This document shows, one piece after another, positions 61,428 to 64,000 of a stretch of DNA of 64,000 nt. Where the stretch lies: the NCBI GenBank assembly GCA_900539655.1, contig UQCR01000007.1, positions 1 through 64,000 of the forward strand. The letters are read 5' to 3'. Position 1 is the first letter of the stretch. Every line of letters starts with the position of its first letter. Below the pieces are notes generated by a model, which saw only the letters and a program-made list of their open reading frames with translations, searched no databases and was not told the origin of the DNA. Source of the DNA: an uncultured Robinsoniella sp. GTDB taxonomy: Bacteria; Bacillota; Clostridia; Lachnospirales; Lachnospiraceae. A program made the position numbers and the translations under genes.

Positions 61428-62426
61428 ATGGGTTCAACGAAATACTTGATGTCTATGGGGGAACTTTCAAGAAAGGATAATTCACTCTGCTTTCGAAAAG
61501 ATGGAAAAAATATCTATATACCTATCGAAAATACGAAAGAAATATATTGTTTAAATGAAGTTTCCATAAATACAAAGCTACTTGATTTTTTTAGTCAAAA
61601 TCAGGTGATTGTTCATTTCTTTAATTACTATGAAGGTTATAGTGGAACATTTTATCCCAAAAATCATTATAATAGCGGACGTTTGTTGGTAAGACAGGTA
61701 GAAGCATACCAGAATACCAGAATGAAAATTGCCAAAGCAATTGTAAATGGCATCGGTGTTAATATGGGAGAAGTACTGTATCATTATTATAAACACGAAA
61801 AGAAAGAGGTTAAGGAGACGATAGACTGGTTAAAAAAAGAATTCCCTTTGCGTATCCAGAGAGCAGAAACCCCTTCGGAATTAATGTCCTATGAGGGAGA
61901 AGCATGGATCAAATTTTATGGTACATTTAAATTTTTTCTGCCAGAAGAATTTATTATGAATAAAAGAGTTAAACGTCCGCCGGATAACCCAATCAATGCA
62001 TTAATATCATTTGGAAATACGCTGCTATATACAAAAACAATATCAGCAATTTATCGGACACATCTGGATCAAAGAATTAGTTATCTGCACGAACCGTCTG
62101 AAGGACGATTTTCATTAAGTCTGGATATAAGTGAAGTTTTTAAACCTGTAATTGTATATAAAACCATATTTGACTTAGTCAACAACCGGCGGTTACAAGT
62201 AGAGAAACACTTTGATAAGAAAGTAAATTACTGCCTTTTAAATGAGGAGGGACGTAAAATATTCGTGGAAGCATTTGAGCAACGCTTAGAATCCGTATTT
62301 TTACATCCCAGGTTAAAAAGAAAAGTAAGTTATCGAACTGCCATAAAACTGGATTGCTATAAATTAATAAAATTTGTGCTGGAGAATAAAGATTTTATCC
62401 CATTTTCGCTGAAGGAGGGGATTTAA
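61428..62426 (+). CDS. cas1: Cas1 integrase
   Basis: The 332-residue integrase has the usual metal-binding triad: glutamate in MSYEGEAWIKFYG (E156), histidine in ISYLHEPSEGRF (H221) and aspartate in LSLDISEVFKP (D233). Type I-B Cas1 proteins insert spacers at the leader end of the array together with Cas2. AAGGAGGAAG precedes the ATG. It shares one base with cas2. Confidence 0.95.
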   Translation: MGSTKYLMSMGELSRKDNSLCFRKDGKNIYIPIENTKEIYCLNEVSINTKLLDFFSQNQVIVHFFNYYEGYSGTFYPKNHYNSGRLLVRQVEAYQNTRMKIAKAIVNGIGVNMGEVLYHYYKHEKKEVKETIDWLKKEFPLRIQRAETPSELMSYEGEAWIKFYGTFKFFLPEEFIMNKRVKRPPDNPINALISFGNTLLYTKTISAIYRTHLDQRISYLHEPSEGRFSLSLDISEVFKPVIVYKTIFDLVNNRRLQVEKHFDKKVNYCLLNEEGRKIFVEAFEQRLESVFLHPRLKRKVSYRTAIKLDCYKLIKFVLENKDFIPFSLKEGI

Positions 62427-62716
62427 TGAAAAAGCAGATATCATATAATTATGCCTTTGTATTTTATGATGTAAATGAGAAAAGGGTTCAAAAGGTATTC
62501 AAAGTTTGCAAAAAGTATTTGTCTCACTTCCAGTATTCCGTATTTCGCGGTGAAATAACACCATCAAAGCTAATCGAACTCAGAACAGATATCAATAAAG
62601 TGATAGACAAAGAAGAAGATTTTGTATGCATTATAAAAATGATGAATGATAACGTATTTGGGGAAGAGATATTGGGTAAGCGGGATACTGCAACAGGTGA
62701 GGACCTGATCTTATAA
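62426..62716 (+). CDS. cas2: Cas2
   Basis: The 96-residue ferredoxin-fold protein starts YNYAFVFYDVNEKRVQKVFK, with the conserved aspartate after the first strand, and contains LSHFQYSVFRGEIT. It forms the centre of the Cas1-Cas2 integrase. Last cas gene before the leader. Confidence 0.95.
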   Translation: MKKQISYNYAFVFYDVNEKRVQKVFKVCKKYLSHFQYSVFRGEITPSKLIELRTDINKVIDKEEDFVCIIKMMNDNVFGEEILGKRDTATGEDLIL

Positions 62717-62891
62717 TAATTTACCAGGCGTCAAAATATAAAAGGTACGAAAAACCTTGTAAATATGGGGAAAAACAGAGCATTGAGTGGGATGTGGGAA
62801 AAATCATTGACGCCTGGGAAAAATGTGAAAAAGGTTGATTTTATGGGGGATGTGGGGTATAGTTAAGGGGATGAAGGGCGTAAATGCGTTG
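62717..62891 (+). promoter_or_regulatory. CRISPR leader
   Basis: 175 AT-rich bases between the cas2 stop and the first repeat. It contains an exact 11-bp inverted repeat, CCAGGCGTCAA at 62724-62734 and TTGACGCCTGG at 62807-62817, and purine-rich G-blocks (ATGGGGGATGTGGGG) next to the first repeat. The array promoter should lie here; I see no clear -35/-10. Confidence 0.75.
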
Positions 62892-64000
62892 GATTAATAG
62901 TAATATGGGATATATTGAAACTTGTCTTCTGTGTTTCCTTGCCGAAACGGTCTTTTGATTAATAGTAATATGGGATATATTGAAACCTTGCATTTACAAT
63001 AGAAAGCAGGCCTGACATGGCGATTAATAGTAATATGGGATATATTGAAACGCCCATTCACAAGCCTGTTGAATGAAATAGACCGATTAATAGTAATATG
63101 GGATATATTGAAACAGATCCAGGAAACGAATTGCAGAGTTGGTTCCGGATTAATAGTAATATGGGATATATTGAAACGCAACTTTCTTCTCCAATCTCTC
63201 CCACTTACATTTGATTAATAGTAATATGGGATATATTGAAACTCGTTTGACAGATTATTTGTGGCAAAGCTGTGCGATTAATAGTAATATGGGATATATT
63301 GAAACATATGTAGAGAATTTGGTGTAAACGAAGAATGGCGAGATTAATAGTAATATGGGATATATTGAAACGGATTTCCATAATTACATCTGTGAATAGA
63401 GTTAGCGATTAATAGTAATATGGGATATATTGAAACCCCGCGGGCTTCCCAAAAACCTGCTGGAGTTGTCCCGATTAATAGTAATATGGGATATATTGAA
63501 ACACTCATAAACAAAATAAATATCATCATTATCATTAGATTAATAGTAATATGGGATATATTGAAACGTAGGAAAGCCAGTAATATGTAATTTCCCGGTT
63601 AGATTAATAGTAATATGGGATATATTGAAACTAATTCCTGTAAGTCCTGCATCCAATACCCTGTCAAGATTAATAGTAATATGGGATATATTGAAACCGT
63701 TTTATTACTCTGAATTATCTGGATACATTAGATTAATAGTAATATGGGATATATTGAAACGGTAAAAATATGTCCTCCACCTTAGAGCCAACACGATTAA
63801 TAGTAATATGGGATATATTGAAACAATACTTGCGCCCTCCAGCTACCTGATGGTAATTTCGATTAATAGTAATATGGGATATATTGAAACCATTTGAGTA
63901 AAAGTCAATGAGAAAGTTCACGATGATTAATAGTAATATGGGATATATTGAAACAGAAAAGCAATAAGAGCTATGGCGAATGCTGTAAGGATTAATAGTA
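62892..64000 (+). CRISPR. Type I-B CRISPR array, 17 full repeats plus a partial one, continuing past the window
   Basis: 30-bp repeats begin GATTAATAGT and end ATATTGAAAC, with no variation seen among the 17 full copies. Starts: 62892, 62957, 63022, 63085, 63148, 63213, 63276, 63342, 63407, 63473, 63538, 63602, 63668, 63731, 63795, 63861, 63925 and the partial one at 63990. Spacers are 33-36 bases and all differ. The ATTGAAAC end is the usual type I-B crRNA 5' handle, so transcription runs left to right from the leader. The uniform repeats suggest the leader-near, recently acquired part. Confidence 0.98.

Noticed and set aside
62894..63921. Minus-strand open frames with repeated NISHITIN / SIYPILLLI text
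   Set aside because: They are translations of the CRISPR repeats and random spacers.

Overview
The window looks like a chromosomal segment of a low-GC, spore-forming Firmicute, most likely a gut Lachnospiraceae (Blautia/Dorea/Ruminococcus gnavus type). The basis is a spoIIID sporulation regulator, strong AGGAGG ribosome binding sites, sigma-A promoters, and the family mix. Core genes read on both strands and are broken up by AT-rich accessory blocks and several kinds of repeat. Layout: (1) 1-5.8 kb is core: zinc-ribbon protein, SpoIIID, a deoxyinosine/uracil-type DNA glycosylase, a MATE exporter and guaA. guaA is followed by a ~304-bp sequence present twice in tandem (310-bp spacing), each copy with a guaA-type terminator. 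(2) 5.8-8.0 kb holds a DUF2971 gene and about 1.3 kb of decayed DNA with an excisionase-like relic. (3) 8.0-22.7 kb is a complete DNA phosphorothioation (Dnd) restriction-modification island, dptF-dptG-dptH followed by dndB-dndC-dndD-dndE and a DndA-type cysteine desulfurase. dndB has its own promoter with a palindromic operator over the -10. (4) 22.7-28.3 kb is a mosaic of mobile-element debris: a frameshifted IS66 transposase, integrative-element fragments, an XRE and a ribbon-helix-helix regulator each with repeated operator-like sites, a pentapeptide-repeat ion channel, and a membrane-anchored CxxC protein. (5) 28.3-34.4 kb carries an N-terminally truncated TOTE-type primase/helicase/PLD protein, an asparagine-synthetase-like gene without the amidotransferase cysteine, an AraC/GyrI regulator, and a TA-flanked MITE. 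(6) 34.5-39.8 kb holds a nine-repeat zinc-ribbon protein with an embedded PD-(D/E)XK-like nuclease segment, a diguanylate cyclase, and a MerR regulator with a textbook 19-bp-spacer promoter. (7) 40.5-53.3 kb is a co-directional locus. Two paralogous GntR/UTRA regulators precede a BMP-type nucleoside ABC transporter, an isochorismatase-fold hydrolase, a PfkB kinase, a nucleoside phosphorylase, a BtpA/SgcQ TIM barrel, an iron alcohol dehydrogenase, a stand-alone TrpA-like lyase and a VOC protein. This reads as a catabolic pathway for an unidentified nucleoside-like compound. (8) 53.4-64 kb has a 178-bp TA-flanked palindrome and then a type I-B CRISPR-Cas locus (cas6-cas8b-cas7-cas5-cas3-cas4-cas1-cas2) with a perfect-consensus promoter. 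Its array runs off the window (17 full repeats plus a partial one). cas8b is split by an apparent 2-base CT insertion, so as read here interference should be impaired although adaptation genes are intact. How the parts fit: Dnd/Dpt, CRISPR-Cas, the TOTE-like protein and possibly the zinc-ribbon/nuclease protein form a defence-rich neighbourhood assembled by insertions around core metabolic genes. The GntR-controlled locus is the best candidate for undescribed metabolism.
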